From Thiotrichaceae bacterium (lineage in GTDB: Bacteria; Pseudomonadota; Gammaproteobacteria; Thiotrichales; Thiotrichaceae), in the NCBI GenBank assembly GCA_027024625.1, contig JALVRY010000138.1, positions 1 through 6,160 on the forward strand: DNA of 6,160 nt, read 5' to 3'. Position 1 is the first letter of the stretch, and the number at the start of each line of letters is the position of its first letter. The position numbers were made by a program, and so were the translations under genes. The notes under the pieces are model-generated. The model was not told where the DNA came from. It searched no databases and saw only the letters and a list, made by a program, of their open reading frames with translations. Below, one piece after another: positions 1-6,160 of the stretch.

Positions 1-28
1 TTGTCTTTGCGTACATTGTAGTTTTCAT
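1..28 (-). CDS. possible start of a further minus-strand gene, cut by window edge
   Basis: An ATG at 28-26 on the minus strand overlaps the TAA stop of the preceding reading frame in a TAATG junction, the typical geometry of translational coupling. It reads MKTTMYAKT before the window ends. There is no strong Shine-Dalgarno sequence ahead of it (only a GATAGACAG stretch), which fits either coupling to an upstream frame or a chance ATG. Nine codons are too few to assign a family or to prove that this is a gene. The call rests only on the junction and on the absence of a stop before the edge. Confidence 0.2.
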
Positions 29-193
29 TACTGTCTATCAATCACCAAGTTTTCATATGGAAGTCCTTCATTTCTTCCATAAACATGCATAGCTTCTATC
101 AAATAATAATCTGATTTATGTAAGGGGCAATTACCATCCCATTTCTGAATCAATATCTATAATAAATTTAGTATTCCCTCTAGCCAATTCTAA
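28..193 (-). pseudogene. possible frameshifted gene remnant, unknown product
   Basis: On the minus strand two adjacent frames look protein-like and meet end to end. From about 193 to 131 one frame reads LELARGNTKFIIDIDSEMGW and then stops. From 153 to 28 another frame reads through a WDGNCPLHKSDYYLIEAM segment and then a VYGRNEGLPYENLVIDRQ segment before TAA at 30-28. Dropping one base near 143-146 (the CAGAAATGG stretch) would join them into one polypeptide of about 55 residues. Neither part has a convincing start: no ATG precedes the first part, and the second has only a TTG at 153-151 or an internal ATG at 90-88. I do not recognise the family. It could be a decayed gene, the 3' part of a gene broken by the terminator-bearing segment to its right, a short peptide gene, or chance composition. 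The Gly-, Asp- and Tyr-rich content looks better than random AT-rich spacer. Confidence 0.3.
159..187 (-). promoter_or_regulatory. weak candidate sigma-70 promoter reading left
   Basis: On the minus strand TTGGCT (187-182) is followed after 17 bases by TATTAT (164-159), giving 4 of 6 and 5 of 6 matches to the sigma-70 consensus. Transcription would begin near 152 and run toward the ATG at 28. It lies just past the terminator, where a promoter for the next gene would be expected. Such matches are common by chance in AT-rich DNA, and this one overlaps the protein-like reading described for the same stretch. Confidence 0.2.
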
Positions 194-195
194 CG

Positions 196-218
196 AAAAA
201 TAAGGGGACGCGCCCCTT
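196..218 (-). terminator. Rho-independent terminator after the oxidoreductase gene
   Basis: A perfect 6-bp inverted repeat, AAGGGG (202-207) and CCCCTT (213-218), encloses a 5-base loop. Read on the minus strand the hairpin is followed directly by ATTTTT (201-196), the expected U-tract. It lies 45 bases beyond the oxidoreductase stop codon and so would end the polA-oxidoreductase transcript. Read on the plus strand the hairpin is followed by TTAATTGTTT, a poor U-tract, so one-way termination to the left is favoured. Confidence 0.7.
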
Positions 219-263
219 TAATTGTTTAGCTTCATAACCCTATTATTTACCAATCTCTTCAAC

Positions 264-3140
264 CTAGTCTAAGACTTCTATCTGTAAATATCTGATAATC
301 TGAGCAATATGCATTGCATTTTTTTGCAATGATTCTATCTGGCATCGGCAGCTAGCTCCAGATGCAAGGATCAATGCTTTTTGTGGGAGTTTGTCTAAAT
401 GTGGTTTTAGTGTTGTTTCTGCTATTTTTTTTGAGAATTCTGCTTGCTCATAGCCAAATTGACCTGCCATTCCACAGCAACCTGAGGGGATTTCACTGAC
501 ACTAAGCTGCGGAATGTACTCTAGTAATTGCTTTGTTACTAAATTTTTGGATAGTGTTTTTTGATGGCAATGGGTGTGAATAAACAACTCTTTTCCCTTG
601 CCGTTCAATTGTTCAAAAAACTGTTTTATACCCTGATGTTCCGCTTGTATTTGCTTTAATAAATACTCATCGAGTAGAAATATTTTATCTTTTAGTCCTG
701 ATAATTGGGCTTTGTCTTTCTTCGAGACGACAAGATCAATCGCCTCATCTCTTAGTGTGAGTAATTCAGAGGGTTCTAGGCCGATTAATGGAATACCAGC
801 ATGATTACATCCGTTAATTTGCTTTAATAAGTCCACAAGTGCAGTACTTGCCTCACTTAATAAACCTTTGCTAATTAGTTGTCTGGGTGAGCTTTCCATA
901 AAAACAGGGATAACTTGATGTCCTGTTTTTTCCAAAATATAAATGGCAGACCGCGTTATTTCTGGCTCTAAATAGTTGGAAAATATATCAACTAACAAAA
1001 GCACAGGGGCATCTGTAGGCTTAGAATCTTTTGAGGATGCTTTCTCATGATTCGTCCACCATGCACTCGCACTATTTAGAGCTAGCTTGGGTAATTTTCT
1101 TGTTTTGTCCACACCCAATACTGAACGAAAGACCACTGTATTTTGTAAAAAATTGACGATAGCGGATATGCGTGAGGCTAATTTTAGGTAAGGTGCATAA
1201 TAGGCAGACAAACGAACTTTAAACGGTATTTTGTTATGGCGATATTTTTGATACAGGGCTTCTGAGCGCAGGCGGGACATATCGACATTCGAGGGGCATT
1301 CCGATTTGCACGCCTTGCAGCCTAAACAGCTTTCCAGCACTTGATTCAATAACGGGTCTTGCAAACTACTGGCTAAATCATCACTTAAAAATGCAAAACG
1401 CAATAAATTTGATCGCCCTCGCGTAGAAAATCGCTCATCTTTTGTCGCTTGATAAGTCGGGCACATCACACCACGACCAACACTTTTACGACACGCTCCC
1501 ACGCCATTACATTTTTCTAAAGCAAGTCCTAAACCACCTCGGCTACTCCAATCAAAGCCTGTTTGACTAGGAGGATTTATGCTCACATCTGCTCTTAAAT
1601 CCGCATCAATTGGAACATCGGTAATAATCTTTTCTGGATTGAAAATACCCTGTGGATCAAACACCGCCTTGATCTCTTGGTTAAGACGATATGCTTTTTC
1701 ACCAATCATTCGTTTTAAGAAAGGCCCTCGCACCCGCCCATCGCCATGTTCTCCCGATAATGAACCACGATATTTTTTAACCAAATCTGCGACATCTGAG
1801 GCAATGTTTTTAAAGATTTGCTTGTCTTCTTTTTGCGACAAATCCAGCTCAGGGCGTAGGTGTATCAAGCCGACAGAAGTATGCCCGTAATACACACAAT
1901 CTACTTTATGGCGTCGCATCACTTGTTGAATATCACGCACATAATCCGCCAAGTCCGCAGTTGCTACGGCAGTATCCTCAATCACCGCAACAGGTTTACG
2001 GCGACTATTCACACCCATTAATAAACCCAGCCCAGCTTTACGCACCGCCCATACTTTGCCTATATCCTGCTCTTGAATAATGGGGTGAGCATAGCCTCGA
2101 CCGTGCTCATTTAACAGTGCAACCAGCTCTTTTGCTTTATGCTGTAAAACATCCTGTGAACCTGCAAAATATTCCGTGACAAATACCACAACAGGATCAC
2201 CCTGCACCCAGAAACGATTATGGCTTTGCTCAATATTCTGTGCAGAAAGATCCAGAATACGCTTATCCATCAACTCAACCGCAGCGGGGTTAGTTTGTAA
2301 GATTAGCTCAATACTTTCCATCGCCTGATTCAAATCATCAAAATGACTACACACAACAAGGCGATGCTTAGGACGCGGGATAAGCTTTAAAGTAGCTTCG
2401 ACAATAAAAGCAAGTGTGCCTTCACTACCCGCGATTAAAGGGGCTAGATTGAATAAATCACCTTCTGGATTCCACGGTTGCAAATTGGCCAAATAATCCA
2501 AAGCGTAGCCTGTATTACGTCGAATAATTTCAGGTTTAGGGTAGCTTTTAAGGATAACATCGCGATGTGTATCCAAAATATCACAGACTTTGCGATAAAT
2601 TGCCCCTTCTAAGGTCTGACCTTGTTTTTTTTCTTCTAATTCTTCTAGTGTGAGCGGCTTAAAACAAACCGTTGAACCATCCGATAAAATCACTTCAATT
2701 TCTTCGATATGATCCCGCGTTGTTCCATAAATAACTGAATGCGAACCTGCCGCATTATTACCAATCATCCCCGCAATCATGCAACGGTTAGAGGTTGATA
2801 TATCAGGTGCAAACTTCAAGCCTGTGGGTTGCAGATAATCATTAAGATCATCCAAAATCACACCTGATTGCACACGAATTTTATTTTCAGATACCTCACC
2901 AATGATCTGTGTCATATAGCGAGAAATATCAACCACCACGCCATCGCCCACACACTGCCCTGCGATACTTGTCCCTGCTGCTCGTGGAATTAATGGCGTT
3001 TTATCAATACCCGCCCGTTTGATTATCTCAACACATTCCGCTTTATCTTTTGGGCAAACCACTGCACGCGGCAACTGCTGATAAACCGAGGCATCCGTGG
3101 CATACAGTCGAGCAAGTGATGCGGTAGTTCTAGTGTTCAT
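264..3140 (-). CDS. FAD-binding and (Fe-S)-binding oxidoreductase, D-lactate/D-2-hydroxyglutarate dehydrogenase type
   Basis: A 958-residue flavin and iron-sulfur protein that probably oxidises a D-2-hydroxyacid and passes electrons through FAD and 4Fe-4S clusters to a carrier such as quinone. The N-terminal half is a VAO/PCMH-type FAD domain (about 20-250, with PRAAGTSIAGQ near 52-62 and GNNAAGSHSVIYGTTRDH near 127-144). A FAD-oxidase C-terminal domain follows (about 260-505), carrying H420, H427 and SGEHGDG (462-468, including E464 and H465) in the substrate/metal site. Next come two ferredoxin-like motifs (C544, C550, C560; then C605-x2-C608-x2-C611-x3-C615-P). The GlcF-like CCG region has HCHQK (857-861), SGCCGMAGQFGYE (886-898) and C931/C933. 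The first CCG copy is altered to ESSPR (749-753). There is no signal peptide or membrane segment, so it is likely cytoplasmic or peripheral. The ATG is preceded directly by an in-frame TAG and has a weak ribosome site. The exact substrate cannot be read from sequence; D-lactate, D-2-hydroxyglutarate and glycolate are the family options. Confidence 0.9.
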   Translation of the reverse strand: MNTRTTASLARLYATDASVYQQLPRAVVCPKDKAECVEIIKRAGIDKTPLIPRAAGTSIAGQCVGDGVVVDISRYMTQIIGEVSENKIRVQSGVILDDLNDYLQPTGLKFAPDISTSNRCMIAGMIGNNAAGSHSVIYGTTRDHIEEIEVILSDGSTVCFKPLTLEELEEKKQGQTLEGAIYRKVCDILDTHRDVILKSYPKPEIIRRNTGYALDYLANLQPWNPEGDLFNLAPLIAGSEGTLAFIVEATLKLIPRPKHRLVVCSHFDDLNQAMESIELILQTNPAAVELMDKRILDLSAQNIEQSHNRFWVQGDPVVVFVTEYFAGSQDVLQHKAKELVALLNEHGRGYAHPIIQEQDIGKVWAVRKAGLGLLMGVNSRRKPVAVIEDTAVATADLADYVRDIQQVMRRHKVDCVYYGHTSVGLIHLRPELDLSQKEDKQIFKNIASDVADLVKKYRGSLSGEHGDGRVRGPFLKRMIGEKAYRLNQEIKAVFDPQGIFNPEKIITDVPIDADLRADVSINPPSQTGFDWSSRGGLGLALEKCNGVGACRKSVGRGVMCPTYQATKDERFSTRGRSNLLRFAFLSDDLASSLQDPLLNQVLESCLGCKACKSECPSNVDMSRLRSEALYQKYRHNKIPFKVRLSAYYAPYLKLASRISAIVNFLQNTVVFRSVLGVDKTRKLPKLALNSASAWWTNHEKASSKDSKPTDAPVLLLVDIFSNYLEPEITRSAIYILEKTGHQVIPVFMESSPRQLISKGLLSEASTALVDLLKQINGCNHAGIPLIGLEPSELLTLRDEAIDLVVSKKDKAQLSGLKDKIFLLDEYLLKQIQAEHQGIKQFFEQLNGKGKELFIHTHCHQKTLSKNLVTKQLLEYIPQLSVSEIPSGCCGMAGQFGYEQAEFSKKIAETTLKPHLDKLPQKALILASGASCRCQIESLQKNAMHIAQIIRYLQIEVLD

Positions 3141-3168
3141 CTATGCTTTACGGGTAATATAATTTGGC

Positions 3169-5877
3169 TTAATGAGCTTCATCCCAGTCTTTCCCTATGC
3201 CAATATCAACGACTAATGGAACATCTAAACTTGCCGCATTTACCATCAATTCTCTTATTTTGGGTTCTACCGCATCAAGTTCATTGTCTTGCACTTCTAA
3301 CACCAATTCATCATGCACCTGCATAATCACTTTGCTTTGCATATTTTCATTGGCTAGCCATGCATCCACGCTAATCATGGCTTTTTTGATTATATCCGCT
3401 GCTGTTCCCTGCATGGGGGCATTGATTGCAGTGCGTTCGGCATATTGGCGACGCATTCCATTTCTGGCATTGATATCGGGGAGATATAAGCGGCGACCAT
3501 AGACGGTTTCAACATAGCCATTGGCTTTCGCTGTTTCGCGGGTTTGTTCCATATACTCCAACACGCCAGGGTAGCGGCTAAAATACAAGTCGATATATTC
3601 CTGTGCTGTGCCTCTATTTACACCCAATTGCTTGGCGAGTCCAAAGGCAGACATACCGTAAATCAAGCCAAAATTGACCGCTTTGGCTGCTCGGCGTTGT
3701 TCTGTTTCGACTTCATCCAGCGGAACACCAAAAATTTCTGCTGCTGTTGCTTTGTGAACATCTTTACCTTCAGCGAAAGCGGTGAGCAAGCCCTTATCGC
3801 CAGATAAATGAGCCATAATTCTTAGCTCAATTTGTGAGTAATCCGCTGCTAGGATTTTACAACCTTTAGGGGCAACAAAGGCTTGACGAATTCGCCTCCC
3901 TTCCGCTGTTCGCACGGGAATATTCTGTAAATTGGGATCAGAGGAGGATAAACGCCCCGTTGCTGCCACTGCTTGATGATAAGAAGTATGCACCCTGCCC
4001 GTTTTTTCGTTAATCATCAACGGCAATTTATCGGTGTATGTCGATTTTAATTTGCTCATACTGCGATATTGTAAAATCAGCTTTGGCACTTCATGCTCGT
4101 GGGCTAATTCAGACAGCACATCTTCCGCCGTTGACGGTGCTCCTTTGGGGGTCTTTTTGATGATTGGCAAGCCTAGCTTTTCTTCATCAAATAAGATTAC
4201 CTGTAGCTGTTTAGGGGAGCTGATATTAAATTCTTCACCCGCTATTTCAAAGATTCTGGCTTGAATCTCTGCCATGCTTTGCTCTAGCTCTTGGCTTTGC
4301 ACGGCGAGCATATCGGCATCGACATAAACGCCTTGATATTCGATATTGGATAAGACCGTTAGGCAAGGCACTTCAACATCTTCATAAAGCTTTCGCTGTG
4401 CCTGTAAATCTTGTAATTCTGCCCAGAAGTATTGATGTAATTGCAGCGTCATATCCGCATCTTCTGCGGCATACGGGGAAGCTTCTTCTAACGGAATTTG
4501 ATTAAAGGTTTTCTGTTTTTTTCCTTTGCCTGCAATATCTTCAAAATGAATGGTTTTATGCCCAAGATATTTCTCGCATAAGGTATCCATATCGTGACGA
4601 TTAGCGGTGGAGTTGAGGATGTAGGATTGCAACATGGTATCGTGCTGAATACCTTTTAGCTCAATGCCGTGATTCAATAACACACTACGATCATATTTGA
4701 GATTTTGCCCTACTTTATAGGCATCAGGGTTTTCTAAAAGTGGCTTGAGTTGTGCCAATGCCTTATCTCGATCTAGCTGTTCTGGAGCATCTTCATAATC
4801 GTGTGCTAGTGGTAAATAAGCGGCTTTACCTGCTTCAATACAAAAGGATACGCCGACAATTTCAGCATCAATGTAGTTTAGGCTGGTGGTTTCAGTATCA
4901 AAAGCGAATAGCTCGGCTTTTTGTAGATCAGCTATCCAGCTATCCAAATCGGCTTGCGTCAGAATTGTTTGATAATCAAGCTCCGCTGGCTCAATTTCTT
5001 CGCCTTGCTCATCCACCTGTGGCTTTTCACGCAGGGCTTTTAGGCGAGTACGGAAGCCATATCGCTCGTATAATTCAATCAAACGCTCATCATCTTGCTT
5101 GCAAAAACACAGCATTTCAGGCTCGCAAGATACATCTACATCACACTTAATCGTCACTAGTTGATATGATAAAGGCAGCCATTCCAAGGCTTCTCGCAGG
5201 TATTCGCCCACCTTGCCTTTAAACTTATCGGCATTATCCATGACATTTTGCAATGTGTCGTACTCGGCTAGCCACTTAACAGCCGTTTTTGGCCCCACCT
5301 TATTGACACCAGGAATATTGTCCGCCTTATCTCCCATAAGGGCTAAATAATCTTTGATACGTTCAGGTGGAACACCAAATTTATTTTTCACCCCTTCAAT
5401 ATCAAGAAACTCATTGCTCATGGTGTTGATTAAACTGACTCGCTCATTGACAAGCTGAGCCATGTCTTTATCACCCGTGGAGACAATCACATCGCCTTTG
5501 TAGTGCGTACATAATGTGCCAATGACATCATCGGCTTCCACCCCTTCTTCGACAATTAAGGGGTAGCCTTGTGCCTTGATAATCTCTAGCAAAGGCTCAA
5601 TCTGCAGCCGTAAATCATCAGGCATTGGGGGGCGGTTGGCTTTGTATTCTGGGTACATATCATTACGAAACGTCTTGCCCTTCGCATCAAAAATAACCGC
5701 CATGTGCTCTGGCTCATAGATATCACGTAGGCGATCTAGCATATTGAGTACGCCATGCATTGCACCTGTGGGTTCACCATGTGTATTGACTAACGGAGGC
5801 AGAGCGTGAAAGGCACGAAAGAGATAAGACGATCCATCGACCAATATGAGAGGTTTATTATTTTCTTTTGTCGCCAC
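3169..5877 (-). CDS. polA: DNA polymerase I
   Basis: Replicative-repair polymerase that removes RNA primers, fills gaps and acts in excision repair. With the GTG start it has 902 residues (E. coli PolA has 928). The 5' nuclease domain (about 1-290) keeps its acidic metal ligands: D14, D64, D116/D117, D136, D138, D183 and D186. The 3'-5' proofreading domain (about 310-490) keeps DTE (D327, E329), D397 and YAAED (Y469, D473), so proofreading should be active. The polymerase domain keeps motif A (DYSQIELR, D679), motif B (R728, K732, F736, Y740; Phe at the E. coli F762 position) and motif C (VHDE, D856/E857). I chose GTG at 5877-5875 because AAGGAA (5889-5884) lies 7 bases upstream by its AGGA core, and because the residues that follow (ATKENNKPLILVDG) lead straight into the family's N-terminus. 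An upstream ATG at 5970 would overlap the divergent slyD start and add a Cys/Ile-rich tail foreign to PolA. The oxidoreductase gene follows after 28 bases. Confidence 0.97.
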   Translation of the reverse strand: MATKENNKPLILVDGSSYLFRAFHALPPLVNTHGEPTGAMHGVLNMLDRLRDIYEPEHMAVIFDAKGKTFRNDMYPEYKANRPPMPDDLRLQIEPLLEIIKAQGYPLIVEEGVEADDVIGTLCTHYKGDVIVSTGDKDMAQLVNERVSLINTMSNEFLDIEGVKNKFGVPPERIKDYLALMGDKADNIPGVNKVGPKTAVKWLAEYDTLQNVMDNADKFKGKVGEYLREALEWLPLSYQLVTIKCDVDVSCEPEMLCFCKQDDERLIELYERYGFRTRLKALREKPQVDEQGEEIEPAELDYQTILTQADLDSWIADLQKAELFAFDTETTSLNYIDAEIVGVSFCIEAGKAAYLPLAHDYEDAPEQLDRDKALAQLKPLLENPDAYKVGQNLKYDRSVLLNHGIELKGIQHDTMLQSYILNSTANRHDMDTLCEKYLGHKTIHFEDIAGKGKKQKTFNQIPLEEASPYAAEDADMTLQLHQYFWAELQDLQAQRKLYEDVEVPCLTVLSNIEYQGVYVDADMLAVQSQELEQSMAEIQARIFEIAGEEFNISSPKQLQVILFDEEKLGLPIIKKTPKGAPSTAEDVLSELAHEHEVPKLILQYRSMSKLKSTYTDKLPLMINEKTGRVHTSYHQAVAATGRLSSSDPNLQNIPVRTAEGRRIRQAFVAPKGCKILAADYSQIELRIMAHLSGDKGLLTAFAEGKDVHKATAAEIFGVPLDEVETEQRRAAKAVNFGLIYGMSAFGLAKQLGVNRGTAQEYIDLYFSRYPGVLEYMEQTRETAKANGYVETVYGRRLYLPDINARNGMRRQYAERTAINAPMQGTAADIIKKAMISVDAWLANENMQSKVIMQVHDELVLEVQDNELDAVEPKIRELMVNAASLDVPLVVDIGIGKDWDEAH

Positions 5878-5883
5878 GCGGTA

Positions 5884-5889
5884 TTCCTT
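5884..5889 (-). promoter_or_regulatory. ribosome binding site of polA (supports GTG start)
   Basis: On the minus strand AAGGAA precedes the GTG at 5877, with 7 bases between the AGGA core and the codon. None of the upstream ATG codons in the same frame (5970, 5952, 5949) has a comparable site, so this motif decides the start. Confidence 0.7.
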
Positions 5890-5915
5890 GAGCTTAGTGA
5901 TGATTTCATTATGAT
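5888..5915 (+). promoter_or_regulatory. candidate sigma-70 promoter of slyD
   Basis: TTGAGC (5888-5893) and TATGAT (5910-5915) are 16 bases apart, with 4 of 6 and 5 of 6 consensus matches. Transcription would start near 5922, giving a leader of roughly 30 bases before the slyD ATG. The placement upstream of a divergently transcribed gene makes it more credible than a random match. Confidence 0.45.
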
Positions 5916-5925
5916 ATGACTGATC

Positions 5926-5934
5926 AATATAGCA
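5926..5934 (-). promoter_or_regulatory. candidate extended -10 promoter of polA
   Basis: On the minus strand TGCTATATT is an extended -10 element (TGn followed by 5 of 6 matches to TATAAT). No good -35 box lies at the usual distance, which is tolerated in extended -10 promoters. Transcription would start near 5919, about 40 bases ahead of the GTG. CATAAT at 5913-5908 is an alternative -10 but also lacks a -35. Confidence 0.35.
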
Positions 5935-5940
5935 TATTAC

Positions 5941-5943
5941 GGA
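5941..5943 (+). promoter_or_regulatory. ribosome binding site of slyD-like gene
   Basis: The GGA core of ACGGAAT lies 7 bases upstream of the ATG at 5951. It is short but correctly placed, and no other in-frame start lies nearby. Confidence 0.5.
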
Positions 5944-5950
5944 ATCCATC

Positions 5951-6160
5951 ATGCAAATTACACAGAACAAAGTTGCAACACTTAGCTACACCTTAAAAAA
6001 TGATAAAGGTGATTTATTAGACCAAGCGGATGCGGCTCACCCCTTTGTGTATTTGCACAGTGCAAACAACATTGTGATTGGATTAGAAACACGTTTAGAT
6101 GGTAAAAAAGTGGGCGATAAACTCACCGCAATCGTTCCGCCAGAAGAGGGTTATGGTTTG
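5951..6160 (+). CDS. slyD: FKBP-type peptidyl-prolyl cis-trans isomerase, SlyD-like (3' part beyond window)
   Basis: The first 70 codons of a cytoplasmic prolyl isomerase and folding helper. The visible part is the N-terminal half of the FKBP domain: an opening beta strand (MQITQNKVATLSYTL), an acidic turn (NDKGDLLDQ), then FVYLHSANNIVIGLE (33-47), which matches the SlyD signature Y-L-H-G-x-G-x-L-I-x-G-L-E except that Ser replaces the usual first Gly. GKKVGDKLTAIVPPEEGYG follows (51-69), a segment that in SlyD leads into the insert-in-flap chaperone domain. That domain and any His-rich metal-binding tail lie outside the window, so nickel-chaperone function cannot be judged. The related SlpA/FkpB lacks the YLH motif, so SlyD is the better fit. 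It is divergent to polA across a 73-bp shared promoter region. Confidence 0.85.
   Translation, partial: MQITQNKVATLSYTLKNDKGDLLDQADAAHPFVYLHSANNIVIGLETRLDGKKVGDKLTAIVPPEEGYGL

Noticed and set aside
3..92. Plus-strand open frame at the left edge (VFAYIVVFITVYQ...), possible end of an incoming gene
   Set aside because: It is short and hydrophobic, as expected for the complement of AT-rich sequence; the minus-strand reading of the same bases looks more like real protein.
312..331. Perfect 7-bp inverted repeat CATTGCA / TGCAATG with a T-only loop
   Set aside because: It sits inside the 3' end of the oxidoreductase coding region, is AT-rich and has no following T-tract in either direction; the GC-rich hairpin at 202-218 is a far better terminator.
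1579..1890. Plus-strand open frame of 103 codons
   Set aside because: It lies wholly inside the conserved oxidoreductase gene on the opposite strand; its protein is low-complexity Ser/Ile/Arg-rich with no recognisable motif.
3141..3168. Possible promoter or terminator in the 28-bp gap between polA and the oxidoreductase gene
   Set aside because: TATATT-like bases occur on the minus strand, but there is no -35 partner or inverted repeat; the gap is simply AT-rich.
3197..3502. Plus-strand open frame of 101 codons antisense to polA
   Set aside because: It is antisense to the polymerase motif C region of polA, whose codons are under strong constraint; the Ser/Thr/Cys-rich product looks like a shadow.
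3544..5150. Three further plus-strand open frames (3544-3807, 4034-4264, 4752-5150)
   Set aside because: All lie antisense to intact polA domains, lack ribosome sites of note and show no family signature.
1..6160. Search by eye for CRISPR repeats, insertion-sequence ends, tRNA genes, phage or toxin-antitoxin genes
   Set aside because: No spaced direct repeats, paired terminal repeats with a transposase, cloverleaf arms or recognisable defence genes were seen; the window is almost filled by two long housekeeping-type genes.

Overview
The window comes from a bacterial chromosome of moderate-to-low GC content (by eye in the low forties per cent). It probably belongs to a gammaproteobacterium. 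The PolA protein follows the enterobacterial/gammaproteobacterial plan closely, with all three enzymatic domains intact, and a SlyD-type prolyl isomerase starts next to it. The genus cannot be fixed from this sequence.

Layout, left to right. Positions 1-263 form a compact spacer downstream of the minus-strand genes. It holds a GC-rich hairpin followed by a T-tract that looks like a Rho-independent terminator for them. Left of the hairpin is a stretch that reads like protein on the minus strand but is split between two frames, with a TAATG stop/start junction at 26-30 leading out of the window. The minus strand from 264 to 3140 encodes a 958-residue FAD/Fe-S oxidoreductase of the D-lactate/D-2-hydroxyglutarate dehydrogenase type, which joins a GlcD-like flavin half to a GlcF-like iron-sulfur half. 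After a 28-base gap, 3169-5877 on the minus strand encodes DNA polymerase I (polA), most likely from a GTG codon. Divergent to it, a slyD-like FKBP prolyl isomerase starts at 5951 on the plus strand and runs off the right edge.

The 73-bp spacer between polA and slyD contains plausible promoters for both directions, close together and nearly overlapping. polA and the oxidoreductase are probably one transcription unit (28-bp gap, no terminator between them, a terminator after the second). No biochemical link between DNA repair/replication and 2-hydroxyacid oxidation is evident, so the pairing looks like an arrangement of convenience.

This is mostly an ordinary housekeeping region. No mobile element, CRISPR array, tRNA or rRNA was seen, and I found no convincing new system. 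The points most worth checking are the frame-split sequence at the left edge, the altered first CCG motif and short N-terminus of the oxidoreductase, and the compact divergent promoter region.
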